From NCBI GenBank assembly GCA_002456995.1, contig NTKC01000001.1, forward strand, positions 1 to 64,000: a stretch of DNA of 64,000 bases. The letters are read 5' to 3'. Every line of letters starts with the position of its first letter. Position 1 is the stretch's first letter. The position numbers and the translations under genes are program-made. The DNA comes from Candidatus Thioglobus sp. MED-G25. GTDB taxonomy: Bacteria; Pseudomonadota; Gammaproteobacteria; Arenicellales; UBA868. Shown here piece after piece: positions 15,627 to 23,945 of the stretch. A model generated the notes under the pieces. The model did no database searches, was not told where the DNA came from, and saw only the letters and a list, made by a program, of their open reading frames with translations.

Positions 15627-17339
15627 CTAAACAAAGTACAGCACTAGGCTGGCGGCCAGCAGCACCGCGATCCACAGCACCATGCTGCCGGTTGGCCAGG
15701 TTCTGGCCAGCGTACCTTCGGGCCCATAGTGGCGGATTACGGAACGCATTAGGGTTCGACCAGCTAACCGTGTCGTTGCGGTTAACCGGTCTGTAACATT
15801 TGCCAGGTTGTTCGTGATGCTATGGATAACGTTAGGCGCCAGTCGACGGTAGAACCAGTCGGTATCGAGGTTGATGGCATTCTGCTCGGGCGGATACAGA
15901 CCCATTCGTAGGAGTACGGCAAAGGCTAAAGCGGCGAAGAGCAGTAGCTGAAACTGTGTCAACGAGTGACCAAAGTCAGCGTAAGGTTCGTAGTCCACCG
16001 GATAAGGCAAAAGGGCATACAGAAGATCAGGAAAACAGCCGATGCCGATGCACAGCACAGCGGCTATGCCCATGGCAAGGCACATGTGAATCGGTGCTTC
16101 TCGACATCGAATCCCCGAATCGCGTCCGAAAAATGCGAAATACGGGATCTTGATACCCGAATGCTCCATGACACCGGCGGATGCGACCAGGAGTCCTATA
16201 AAGGTCAAAACATAATACCCCTCGATCACTGCAGACATGGTCAGCGACTTTGCGACAAACCCGCTGAACAGCGGAAAGGCAGAAATCGACATTGCGCCGA
16301 CGATGCAGAATGCCGCTGTCCAGGGCATCGATCGGTAGAGTCCGCCGAGTTCAGACGCGCGGATTGTTCCGGTGCGGTAAAGCACGGCACCCATGGACAT
16401 GAACAGAAGTGCTTTGTAAAGGATGTGGACAAAAGCATGGGCGATAGCGCCATTGAGTGCGAGTTCGGTGCCGATCCCAATGCCAACGACCATGAAGCCT
16501 AGCTGGTTGTTAAGGCTGTAGCACAATACTTTGCGTAAATCATTCTCGATCACCGCAAAGAAAATCGGGAAAAGGGTCATTACGACACCAATGCCGATGA
16601 GCGCTTCTGTGCCCGGGAATCCCCTGGCCAGCGCGTAGACTGCGAGCTTGGTTGTAAACGCACTCAGAAATACTGCGCCGGTTATCGTGGCCTGCGGGTA
16701 GGCATCCTGTAGCCAGTTGTGCAGCAGAGGAAAAGCGCACTTAATCCCGAACGCAAGAAAAATCAGCCATACGCCCGGGCCGGCTGTGACAAGACTCTCT
16801 CCCGGGCCGATCAGTTGGGTGAATAACAGCGAGCCCGATTCATGGAAGTAAAACAAGATGCCGGAGAGCAGCAACACCCCAGAACCGATTTGGATTACCA
16901 GATATCTCAGGCCCGCCCGGTAGGCGCGTTCGCTGCGGTTAGCCCAGATCAGGAAAACCGACGTCAACGCGGTGATTTCCCAGTACACAAACAGGGTGAT
17001 CAGGTCTCCGGCAAACACTGCACCTATGGCACTTCCGACATACATCATTGCGGCCACGTGTTGGGTAGTGTCGCGGACATGTAGTGCGTAGAGCGCCGCG
17101 AGAAAAGCAGCGATATAAAAAATGTAGCCAAACACTAGGCTCAGTTTGTCTACCCGCACCGGGAGCAGGCTATAGCCAGCGATTTCGACATCGACTGACA
17201 TTCCTTCAGACAGAAATAGCAGCTGTAACAGCCCCAATACCGGCAGTACCAGTGCACCTTTCGCTTGAACTGACCTGGGCAATACGGGCAGGACTAGGCC
17301 ACCGAGAATTAGGATCAGTCCTGGCGGGAGACTACTCAT
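15627..17339 (-). CDS. Mrp antiporter subunit D-like protein (third copy)
   Basis: This is a 570-residue proton-translocating membrane protein of the NuoL/MrpA/MrpD family with about fifteen hydrophobic segments. The central motif (YLVIQIGSGVLLLSG, CAFPLLHNWLQDAYPQATITGAVFLSAFTTKLAVYALAR) carries the conserved Lys and Pro of the channel. The C-terminal extension beyond residue 480 (NLANVTDRLTATTRLAGRTL) looks like a soluble loop and a last helix. The ATG at 17339 overlaps the stop of the small upstream gene; an in-frame GTG further up adds five residues. It is the third antiporter-like subunit of the operon and probably substitutes for the missing N-terminal part of MrpA. Confidence 0.9.
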   Translation of the reverse strand: MSSLPPGLILILGGLVLPVLPRSVQAKGALVLPVLGLLQLLFLSEGMSVDVEIAGYSLLPVRVDKLSLVFGYIFYIAAFLAALYALHVRDTTQHVAAMMYVGSAIGAVFAGDLITLFVYWEITALTSVFLIWANRSERAYRAGLRYLVIQIGSGVLLLSGILFYFHESGSLLFTQLIGPGESLVTAGPGVWLIFLAFGIKCAFPLLHNWLQDAYPQATITGAVFLSAFTTKLAVYALARGFPGTEALIGIGVVMTLFPIFFAVIENDLRKVLCYSLNNQLGFMVVGIGIGTELALNGAIAHAFVHILYKALLFMSMGAVLYRTGTIRASELGGLYRSMPWTAAFCIVGAMSISAFPLFSGFVAKSLTMSAVIEGYYVLTFIGLLVASAGVMEHSGIKIPYFAFFGRDSGIRCREAPIHMCLAMGIAAVLCIGIGCFPDLLYALLPYPVDYEPYADFGHSLTQFQLLLFAALAFAVLLRMGLYPPEQNAINLDTDWFYRRLAPNVIHSITNNLANVTDRLTATTRLAGRTLMRSVIRHYGPEGTLARTWPTGSMVLWIAVLLAASLVLYFV

Positions 17340-17532
17340 CGTAGTAGTCCTCACGCCGTTTTATAAATCGGCGAAGTTGTTTGCCGATGATGACGACCCC
17401 GAATAACGAGATGAAGCCCCAAACTGCGTAAAATCCGAGCCACCCCTCCCACGGGAAAGTCGAATGTCGATGCACAACCAGCTCAAGCACCACGAGTAAA
17501 ATGCAAAGTGCTAGAAGCAGGCGGAAAATCAT
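17332..17532 (-). CDS. Small membrane protein of the Mrp operon, 66 aa
   Basis: The 66 residues contain two hydrophobic segments (about 2-20 and 31-49) and a basic C-terminal tail (KQLRRFIKRREDYYDE). Its stop overlaps the start of the following D-like gene by eight bases, which argues that it is translated as part of the operon. It matches no standard Mrp subunit I know. Similar small two-helix proteins occur in hydrogenase- and Mrp-like complexes, so an accessory subunit is the simplest reading. Confidence 0.65.
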   Translation of the reverse strand: MIFRLLLALCILLVVLELVVHRHSTFPWEGWLGFYAVWGFISLFGVVIIGKQLRRFIKRREDYYDE

Positions 17533-17584
17533 ATCCTTGAGATCACTTCTGTTTTGATAAGTGGCGTGGTCATCTTATGTCACC

Positions 17585-19030
17585 TCAGCCGACTAGCAGG
17601 CCAACCAGTTGCAGGATTGGATCCGGATAGAAGAACAACACCATACACATCGCCGTTGTTACGCCAATTGCAATGAGGCAAGGTACAGGTGCTTCGGTAA
17701 TGGTTCTGGGAGTGTTTCGATCACCAGCGAAGAACGCGCGGATGGGAATCGGTAGTAAATAAGCGATGTTCAAGAGTGTACTCAACATCAGGACTGCGAC
17801 CAGTACGGTATAACCCGCGTCCAGCGACCCAAGTAGCAAGTACCATTTACTCCAGACGCCGCCAAGCGGCGGCAGCCCGGCGATACTGATGCTGGCGATC
17901 AGAAATGCTGCCATGGTGAACGGCATATGTCGGCCCAGACCATCCATCTCGTTGATCTCCGATTTGTGGGTGGCCACCAGGATAGCGCCAGCACAGAAAA
18001 ACAATGTGATCTTGCCGAAAGCGTGCATGGCGATATGGGTGGATGCCCCGATAATGCTGCTGGCGTTGGCGAGGAACGCACCCAGGATGACGTAAGATAA
18101 CTGGCTAATGGTCGAGTAAGCCAGACGACGCTTGAGATTGTTCTGTTGTAAAGCGACGAGTGAGGCAATGATAATAGTGGCGGCTGCAATCCACAGCAGC
18201 CAACCGGATGCCCAGCTTGTGGTGACGAGGTCCAGTCCGAACACATATAGGGTGACTTTGAGAATACAGAAAACACCAGCTTTAACCACGGCTACCGCAT
18301 GTAATAACGCGCTGACAGGTGTAGGTGCCACCATGGCTGCCGGCAGCCAGCGGTGAAATGGCATGAGCGCCGCTTTTCCTATGCCAAAAGCAAACAGGGC
18401 GTACAGAAGCCCAATCACAAATGGGGATGCTTTACCGGTTAGGATGCCGCCAACACGAAAATCTGTCGTGCCAGCAATTGTCCAGGTCCAGACAATTGCT
18501 AACAGGAAGAAAACGATTGAAGTTGACAGGAGAATGCCTAGATAGACTCTGCCGCCTTGCTTTGCTTCTTGGGTACCGGCGTGGGTAACAAGCGGGTAAG
18601 TCGACAACGTCAGCAGCTCGTAGAAGACAAATAACGTAAAGAGGTTCTGCGAAAACGCAATACCCATAGTGCTGCCGATGGCCACGGCAAAAAACGCATA
18701 GAAACGCGTCTGATTGGTTTCACCATGACCGCGCATGTATCCAATCGAGTAGAGGGTTGTGACAACCCATAGCGAACTGGCAATCAATGCAAAGAGGAGT
18801 CCAAGCGGTTCCACTTCAAACGCAATGGGTATGCCGGGGATGGGCTCAGCAAGCGTGATGTGCGGCCGTTGGCCGGCAAGCACGGCAGGCAGTAGGCTAG
18901 CGACCAATCCCGCCAGAGTTATTCCGGTACCGAGACTTACACATTCACGTAGATTGGGGCGTGACCCGGTTATTAACACTGCCACCGCTCCCGCAAAAGG
19001 TAATATCACGGCCAGCGCGAGAGTATTCAA
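17585..19030 (-). CDS. Mrp antiporter subunit D-like protein (second copy)
   Basis: This 481-residue NuoM/MrpD-like membrane subunit has about fourteen hydrophobic segments. It shows the typical LFTLFVFYELLTLSTYPLV with the key Glu, AALMPFHRWLPAAMVAPTPVSALLHAVAVVKAGVF with the channel Lys, and RRLAYSTISQLSYVILG. I place the start at TTG 19030: a GGAGG ribosome-binding site lies a few bases upstream and the start overlaps the previous stop (TTGA). A longer in-frame extension gives a Cys/Arg-rich non-membrane sequence that is clearly out of character. It would conduct protons or sodium across the membrane with the other two D-like subunits. Confidence 0.92.
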   Translation of the reverse strand: MNTLALAVILPFAGAVAVLITGSRPNLRECVSLGTGITLAGLVASLLPAVLAGQRPHITLAEPIPGIPIAFEVEPLGLLFALIASSLWVVTTLYSIGYMRGHGETNQTRFYAFFAVAIGSTMGIAFSQNLFTLFVFYELLTLSTYPLVTHAGTQEAKQGGRVYLGILLSTSIVFFLLAIVWTWTIAGTTDFRVGGILTGKASPFVIGLLYALFAFGIGKAALMPFHRWLPAAMVAPTPVSALLHAVAVVKAGVFCILKVTLYVFGLDLVTTSWASGWLLWIAAATIIIASLVALQQNNLKRRLAYSTISQLSYVILGAFLANASSIIGASTHIAMHAFGKITLFFCAGAILVATHKSEINEMDGLGRHMPFTMAAFLIASISIAGLPPLGGVWSKWYLLLGSLDAGYTVLVAVLMLSTLLNIAYLLPIPIRAFFAGDRNTPRTITEAPVPCLIAIGVTTAMCMVLFFYPDPILQLVGLLVG

Positions 19031-20508
19031 CCCGGACCTCCAAACAACATTTGTGCGGCACGTTGAGCTACGCCAACAGACCATTGGGTGTGAAGACCAA
19101 AGTAGACGTTGGCGACAATCAGCAGCCATACTGGTGCGAGTAACGACCAGTGCGTTTCTTCGGAATGCTCGTCTGGGTTTGTGGCTGATCGAAAGTAGAT
19201 CATCTCAATGACTCGCCAGATATAGGCGACGGCCAGCAATGAACCTACGGCAATAACGATTAACACCGGCCACCAGCCCGCCTCCAGCACAGCGACAACC
19301 AGCAGCCATTTGCTGACGAAGCCGGCAGTTAGAGGCACACCTATAAGACTCAATCCGCCGACTACAAATGCAGCCGAGGTCCAGGGCATACGTCGTCCGG
19401 CACCGGCAAGATCAACTAGGCGAGTTCCACCCAGCTGAAAGGCCATACAGGCCAGTGCTAGAAAAAGACCACCCTTCATCAACGCGTGATTTAAAAGATG
19501 GACCAGCGTTGCTGTGAGGCCGCTAACTGATGCGAGACTGATACCCAGAATCATGTAGCCGATCTGTGCCACGCTGGAGTATCCCAGCATGCGTTTAATA
19601 TTATGCTGAAAAATTGCGACCGTGGACCCTGACAATACAGCCGCAGCACCCAGTACTACCAGTATGGACTGCAACGGCATACTGTCGAAGGCAAAACTTG
19701 ATCCGAAAACGTCATAAATGAATCGCACGAGAACATAGACCGCTACTTTGGTTGCGGTAGCGGCGAGGAAAGCACTAACGACGTGTGGAGCGTATGCGTA
19801 TGCGTTCGGTAACCATAGGTGTAGCGGAAACATTGCCAGCTTAAGTCCTATGCCGACCGTCAGAAAAGCAAATGCGACTCGCACGGTACGGCTTTGTTCT
19901 AGAGCGGGAAGCAGATTGGCCAGATCGGCCATATTCAAGGTACCCGTAACCATGTAGAGCAGGCCAACCGCAATCAGAATGAAGGTTGCACCAATCGTTC
20001 CCATTATTAGGTACTGGTAAGCAGCGGTCAGTCCTCTCCGATCTGGCCCCATCGCAATAAGGACATAACTGGACAATGATGAAATTTCCAGAAATACGAA
20101 CAGATTGAAAGCGTCACCGGTGACGGTCATTCCCAGCAGACCAGTCAGGCATAGCAGATAAGCCGTGTAAAAAAGACTTTGTTCGGAAGACTTAATCTCC
20201 CAGGAAGCACCTACCCGTGAAAACAGCAATACGACGGTGCTGATACTGGTAACGATTGCCAACACAAACGCGTTAGCAATGTCCACGCGATATTCAATTC
20301 CCCAAGGGGCTGCCCAGCCGCCATAGGTATAAATAACCGTACCATTTTCAAGAACCAGTCTGAGCAGCAGTACTGCAATTATCAGGGCGGTTGCACTGAC
20401 CAGGATGCTCAGCAACCACGCTAAACGACCGCTGCGAAGCAGTAGACAAAGTGGCGCTGCGATCAACGGCAGTATGACCTGAAGCGCAGGTAGTTGGGCC
20501 AGTGTCAC
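19027..20508 (-). CDS. mrpD: Mrp antiporter subunit D (first copy)
   Basis: The 493 residues are the canonical MrpD/NuoN-like subunit: FVFLEISSLSSYVLIA with the conserved Glu, FPLHLWLPNAYAYAPHVVSAFLAATATKVAVYVLVR with the channel Lys, and RMLGYSSVAQIGYMILGISL. It starts at a GTG that overlaps the stop of mrpC (GTGA) and ends overlapping the next D-like gene, so three antiporter genes follow in translationally coupled order. In the Mrp complex this subunit forms part of the ion channel and is needed for Na+/H+ exchange. Confidence 0.94.
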   Translation of the reverse strand: MTLAQLPALQVILPLIAAPLCLLLRSGRLAWLLSILVSATALIIAVLLLRLVLENGTVIYTYGGWAAPWGIEYRVDIANAFVLAIVTSISTVVLLFSRVGASWEIKSSEQSLFYTAYLLCLTGLLGMTVTGDAFNLFVFLEISSLSSYVLIAMGPDRRGLTAAYQYLIMGTIGATFILIAVGLLYMVTGTLNMADLANLLPALEQSRTVRVAFAFLTVGIGLKLAMFPLHLWLPNAYAYAPHVVSAFLAATATKVAVYVLVRFIYDVFGSSFAFDSMPLQSILVVLGAAAVLSGSTVAIFQHNIKRMLGYSSVAQIGYMILGISLASVSGLTATLVHLLNHALMKGGLFLALACMAFQLGGTRLVDLAGAGRRMPWTSAAFVVGGLSLIGVPLTAGFVSKWLLVVAVLEAGWWPVLIVIAVGSLLAVAYIWRVIEMIYFRSATNPDEHSEETHWSLLAPVWLLIVANVYFGLHTQWSVGVAQRAAQMLFGGPG

Positions 20509-20858
20509 AGAGATTCGTCCTGGCGATGGATGTCATCTTCCTCAGCTGTGCCATAGGCCTCTTTTATGCGGACAACCAAGGCCAGTCCCAGTGCCGTAGT
20601 GGCTACCCCGACCACGATCGCAGTCAGAATCAACACATGAGGCAAAGGGTTGGAGTAGGTTTGTATCGTCTCGCGCAGGATGGGTGCAGCACCACCACTG
20701 ACCTTGCCCATGCTGATATAGAGAATGAATACCGATGCTTGAAACAAGTTGATACCGATAATCTTTTTGACGAGGTTGCCGCTAGCAATAACCACATAAA
20801 ACCCGGTCATCATTAGAAATATGACGACCCAGTAATTGTAGAGCGCGAGAACTTCCAC
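20505..20858 (-). CDS. mrpC: Mrp antiporter subunit C
   Basis: A GTG start two bases after the mrpB stop, with an AGGGA ribosome-binding site, gives a 117-residue NuoK-like protein with three hydrophobic segments. The signatures are MTGFYVVIASGNLVKKIIGINLFQASV and the second-helix LPHVLILTAIVVGVATTALGLALVVRI, which carry the intramembrane region seen in all MrpC/NuoK proteins. It ends four bases into mrpD. A longer in-frame reading upstream overlaps mrpB and is not credible. Confidence 0.93.
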   Translation of the reverse strand: MEVLALYNYWVVIFLMMTGFYVVIASGNLVKKIIGINLFQASVFILYISMGKVSGGAAPILRETIQTYSNPLPHVLILTAIVVGVATTALGLALVVRIKEAYGTAEEDDIHRQDESL

Positions 20859-20860
20859 GT

Positions 20861-21277
20861 TCAGTCCCTGCGTCCGGCAAAGGCCAGAAAAAAGATGATC
20901 ATGACAGCCGCTACTGTGATACCGACCCCGAGTTCGACAAGGAAAATCCCCAGATGCTGACCATGTAACGGGTCTTGGCCCAGTGTGTTGTAGTCGAGAT
21001 AGTCGCCGCCGAGTAGCATGGTGAGGATACCGACGCCGGCGAACAACAATAAGCCTAGTGCCGTCAGTAGCCGCAGAATTCCAGGTGATACCACCTGTCG
21101 GACAGCTGAGGTACCAAAGACAAGGCCGTACAAAATAAAAGCTGCGGCAAAAATAACGCCGGCCTGAAACCCACCGCCGGGACCATAGTCCCCGTGAAAC
21201 TGTACGTACATAGCAAACAGTAGAATGATCGGGATCGTAATTTTGGTAACTACCCGAAGTACTGGAATGTCTTTCAC
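20861..21277 (-). CDS. mrpB: Mrp antiporter subunit B
   Basis: The 138-residue protein is a typical MnhB/MrpB: an N-terminal helix ITIPIILLFAMYVQFHG, then the invariant GDYGPGGGFQAGVIFAAAFILYGLVFG signature and a final helix IFLVELGVGITVAAVMIIFFLAF. It starts at GTG overlapping the end of the upstream gene (GTGA) and is followed two bases after its stop by mrpC. Confidence 0.95.
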   Translation of the reverse strand: MKDIPVLRVVTKITIPIILLFAMYVQFHGDYGPGGGFQAGVIFAAAFILYGLVFGTSAVRQVVSPGILRLLTALGLLLFAGVGILTMLLGGDYLDYNTLGQDPLHGQHLGIFLVELGVGITVAAVMIIFFLAFAGRRD

Positions 21278-21834
21278 GATTCTTCTTCCGGAGAGTCAGC
21301 CATATGACTACGACGGCGTCGAAAGCCGAGAAGCACCAATACTCCAACGCCAGCAGTAAAGATCACGGTTAACTCACCTAATGTATCGTAACCACGATAA
21401 CTGGCGAGTACAGCTGTCACCACATTGGGTATTCCAATCTCGTGGGGAGATTGTTCAAGATAGCGGGGTGCAACATGTTGTTGTACAGGTGCATCCGGGG
21501 CGGCAAAAGGCGGCATGTCAAACGTGCCATAAACTAGAGCTGCACCGGTCACAATGACTACCACTAACGGTAGTAGTGGTCGGTGTGACGGTGGTTTTTC
21601 CTGGCGCCCCACAAGACCGATAGTTGCCAGCATGAGTATGGTGGAAATACCAACTCCCACGGCTGCTTCAGTAAATGCAACATCGACCGCGTCTAACACT
21701 ACAAACACCGCGGCAGCTAGGAGACTGTAGATCCCGAACATAATCGTCACGGCGAAAAGATCGTGCAGGCGAATTGCCGCTAAAGCGGTAATAACCAGCA
21801 GTCCTAGTAATACAATGTTGATTAGTTCAATCAC
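21274..21834 (-). CDS. MrpA C-terminal module (DUF4040 / MbhD-MbhE-like)
   Basis: From a GTG overlapping the mrpG stop (GTGA) this encodes 186 residues. The first part (NIVLLGLLVITALAAIRLHDLFAVTIMFGIYSLLAAAVFVVLDAVDVAFTEAAVGVGISTILML) is the NuoJ-like DUF4040 domain, and the second half (residues 105-186, ending in a GYDTLGELTVIFTAGVGVLVLL helix) matches the MbhE-like module. In many bacteria both are fused to the C-terminus of MrpA. Here they are a stand-alone gene without the large N-terminal antiporter domain, as in hydrogenase-type and group 2 Mrp modules. Confidence 0.88.
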   Translation of the reverse strand: MIELINIVLLGLLVITALAAIRLHDLFAVTIMFGIYSLLAAAVFVVLDAVDVAFTEAAVGVGISTILMLATIGLVGRQEKPPSHRPLLPLVVVIVTGAALVYGTFDMPPFAAPDAPVQQHVAPRYLEQSPHEIGIPNVVTAVLASYRGYDTLGELTVIFTAGVGVLVLLGFRRRRSHMADSPEEES

Positions 21835-22151
21835 TGTTGTTGTTCTGATTCTCCCTGCCACGGACTTCGAATGCCATGGACTGCTGCACGAGCCAGTGCG
21901 TGGCAGGCTGTTGGATTCAGCAACATCAGAAAAAGCAAAACAATTAAGAGTTTGATCAGAACAATCGTCCATCCAGCCACCAACATAAGGCCCAGAATGA
22001 TAGCGGCGGCTCCGATTGTGTCGGTAATACCTGCGGCATGCATGCGGGTAAAGACATCCGGCATACGCAGCAGACCGATACTGCCCACCAGAATAAACAG
22101 TACGCCAAAGAAAAGCAGTAGTACGCTCAACATATCGAGAGCCTGACTCAT
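21831..22151 (-). CDS. mrpG: Mrp antiporter subunit G
   Basis: This is a 106-residue MnhG protein with three hydrophobic segments and the family signature GSIGLLRMPDVFTRMHAAGITDTIGAAAIILGLML. It starts with an ATG overlapping the mrpF stop and ends overlapping the MrpA C-terminal module gene. Confidence 0.95.
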   Translation of the reverse strand: MSQALDMLSVLLLFFGVLFILVGSIGLLRMPDVFTRMHAAGITDTIGAAAIILGLMLVAGWTIVLIKLLIVLLFLMLLNPTACHALARAAVHGIRSPWQGESEQQQ

Positions 22152-22438
22152 TGCCTATTTTCTCCTGAGTCGGGTCGGGATTGACCGAGGTCACCGAACT
22201 CAGAAACTTTGAGTACAGCAACGGTGACAATGAAGCCCACCAACGCGTACATCAAGGCGATATCAAGGTAAACCTCGGATTCTCCGGTCAAGAATCCGAG
22301 TACAGATATCATCAGGACAGTTTTTGTGCTGAAAGTATTTGAAGCAAGAATGCGGTCGTAAACAGTCGGACCCTTGATCGCTCGAATTAGCGCCATCCCC
22401 ATTGCTGCCAGCAAAGCTATGGTCACCAGTGTCAGCAT
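22148..22438 (-). CDS. mrpF: Mrp antiporter subunit F
   Basis: The 96 residues form three hydrophobic helices with the MnhF signature RAIKGPTVYDRILASNTFSTKTVLMISVLGFLTG and an acidic residue in YLDIALMYALVGF. The ATG overlaps the mrpE stop by one base (TAATG). Confidence 0.95.
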   Translation of the reverse strand: MLTLVTIALLAAMGMALIRAIKGPTVYDRILASNTFSTKTVLMISVLGFLTGESEVYLDIALMYALVGFIVTVAVLKVSEFGDLGQSRPDSGENRQ

Positions 22439-22911
22439 TAGCCACTTTCCAGGTGTTCGACGCGCTTTCCCATTTCCCCACTTTTGAGGTCTGCCGCGGA
22501 TTCTGTAGTCAGAGCATGTACTTCAATCTCTTTCTCGAGCACATCGAGGGAGATAGTTCCAGGTGTCAGGGTGATTGAGTTGGCAAAACTGACACGACCC
22601 GGCACCGTCTGCTGATTCGCGGGCACTCGAATTATGGTCGGTTGAATCGGAAGACTGGGTCGTGTGATTCGCCATGCGACATCAATACAGGCTCGGACCA
22701 TTTCTTTAGCTAGCCAGGGTGCATAGCGAAGCAGTCCGGGTATCAGTCCCAAAGGTTGTCCTTCTGCATCGATAATGCCCATGCGATGGCTGACCAAGGT
22801 TACGGTTGCCGCGGAGAGCAGTCCGAGACTGAGAAGAAACGGATCGAAGTGCCCCGATAACGCGATCCACAAGACGATTGTCAGGGAAAAAAGTATTAAA
22901 AGACGTAACAA
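22438..22911 (-). CDS. mrpE: Mrp antiporter subunit E
   Basis: The 157-residue MnhE protein has N-terminal hydrophobic helices (LLILFSLTIVLWIALSGHFDPFLLSLGLLSAATV) followed by the soluble half with YAPWLAKEMVRACIDVAWRI and the family motif ANSITLTPGTISLDVLEKEIEVHAL. It uses a TTG start; the frame remains open a little upstream with no better start. It is the first structural gene of the antiporter operon, 71 bases after the GntR regulator. Confidence 0.92.
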   Translation of the reverse strand: MLRLLILFSLTIVLWIALSGHFDPFLLSLGLLSAATVTLVSHRMGIIDAEGQPLGLIPGLLRYAPWLAKEMVRACIDVAWRITRPSLPIQPTIIRVPANQQTVPGRVSFANSITLTPGTISLDVLEKEIEVHALTTESAADLKSGEMGKRVEHLESG

Positions 22912-22982
22912 GTCGGTGATCCAGTAGTCGGTGTCGGTATCGGTGTCGTGGTCGAGCGGGATGCTGGGTGTCTCAATCCGAT

Positions 22983-23735
22983 TCAGTCTGTGGCTGCCCC
23001 TAATGCTCGTCGGCTAGCTCGTGCTTCTCGTTGCCGCTGTGAATCAATATCAATCAATACACGCTCTACGTAGTCGATATGTCGATCTGATGCAGAGCGC
23101 GCATGATCAGGATCACCGTTTATGATCGCGGTCATCAAGTGATAGTGCTGGTCTCGTACGTGTTCAAAACGTCCCGACTGTGCGTAGACATTCTCCAGGT
23201 TGTAGCGGATGCTTTTCCGCAGCAGCGAAAATAGACTGCGCATCACATGTACCAGAACAACATTGTGTGACGCTTCTGCAATGGCGAGGTGAAAGTTTGC
23301 ATCGGCTTTAGCTTCTAGTGCAGCATCCTGGCGGCTGTGAGAAATAATCAGTCGTTTGTAACAGGTTCGAATCTGTTCGATATCCGACTCGGTTCTCCGG
23401 CTGGCTGCGTAATAGGCAGACAATGACTCGATCGCATGCCGCAGTTCAAGCACGTCTGCATGAGAGTCCGGTGAATTACTGATGAGTTCCAGCAGTGGAT
23501 TTTCAAGTGCGGGATTCAGGGATTTCGTCACGGTGGTGCCCCCACCGCGGCGTGCGACAAGCATGCCGCGGGCGGACAGTTTCTGGAGCGCTTCACGCAA
23601 CGACGGGCGGGAGACGCCCATTTGCTCAGCAAATTTTCGTTCGGCGGGTAGACGTTGACCCGGTTTCAGCGTGCCTTCGAGAATCGACCGCTCAATTTTT
23701 TCGACGACGATGTCTGAAACGCGCGGAGTATCCAT
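22983..23735 (-). CDS. GntR/FadR-family transcriptional regulator
   Basis: The 250 residues comprise an N-terminal winged helix (SDIVVEKIERSILEGTLKPGQRLPAERKFAEQMGVSRPSLREALQKLSARGML, about 5-65) and a C-terminal FCD ligand domain (about 90-230) with likely metal-binding residues in DANFHLAIAEASHN and DRHIDYVE. The best-known relatives (PdhR, LldR, GlcC) sense small organic acids. I start at ATG 23735 because the extra 27 residues of a longer frame precede the family start. A TTGGT-N3-ACCAA operator lies immediately upstream, so autoregulation is likely. Because it precedes mrpE in the same direction, it may also control the antiporter, which would be unusual. Confidence 0.9.
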   Translation of the reverse strand: MDTPRVSDIVVEKIERSILEGTLKPGQRLPAERKFAEQMGVSRPSLREALQKLSARGMLVARRGGGTTVTKSLNPALENPLLELISNSPDSHADVLELRHAIESLSAYYAASRRTESDIEQIRTCYKRLIISHSRQDAALEAKADANFHLAIAEASHNVVLVHVMRSLFSLLRKSIRYNLENVYAQSGRFEHVRDQHYHLMTAIINGDPDHARSASDRHIDYVERVLIDIDSQRQREARASRRALGAATD

Positions 23736-23750
23736 AAATATTCTGGTAAT

Positions 23751-23763
23751 TTGGTATGACCAA
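23751..23763. promoter_or_regulatory. Predicted GntR operator, TTGGTATGACCAA
   Basis: A perfect palindrome TTGGT-ATG-ACCAA lies 15 bases upstream of the regulator start. It matches the PdhR/LldR-type FadR-family site (TTGGTnnnACCAA). A second partial site, GGTTGACC, is at about 23769. Position and symmetry point to negative autoregulation. Confidence 0.6.
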
Positions 23764-23945
23764 AGATAGGTTGACCATAACACTCCGGGTGTTCCAGGTA
23801 AATGACAAGCGGCCACTTTTGCTGTTGCCCTGTCTGTTGGCTGGAGCGAAAGCCTTGCCCAGCATCAACTACACTATAGTTGCAGTGGTGCGAACGGGGT
23901 CGATGATACCGACCCCTTTTAACCTGATATATCGGAGACCTGCGT

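Noticed and set aside
17340..17354. A GTG start for the third D-like subunit five codons upstream.
   Set aside because: ATG 17339 overlaps the preceding stop in the manner of the other junctions in this operon.
22925..22960. Short GGTGTC/GGTATC tandem repetition between the regulator and mrpE.
   Set aside because: It is only a few imperfect six-base units and overlaps the possible mrpE leader; it is too short to call a functional repeat.
23868..23884. The dyad CAACTA-N5-TAGTTG upstream of yicC.
   Set aside because: It is only six bases per arm with no link to a known regulator; it could be chance.
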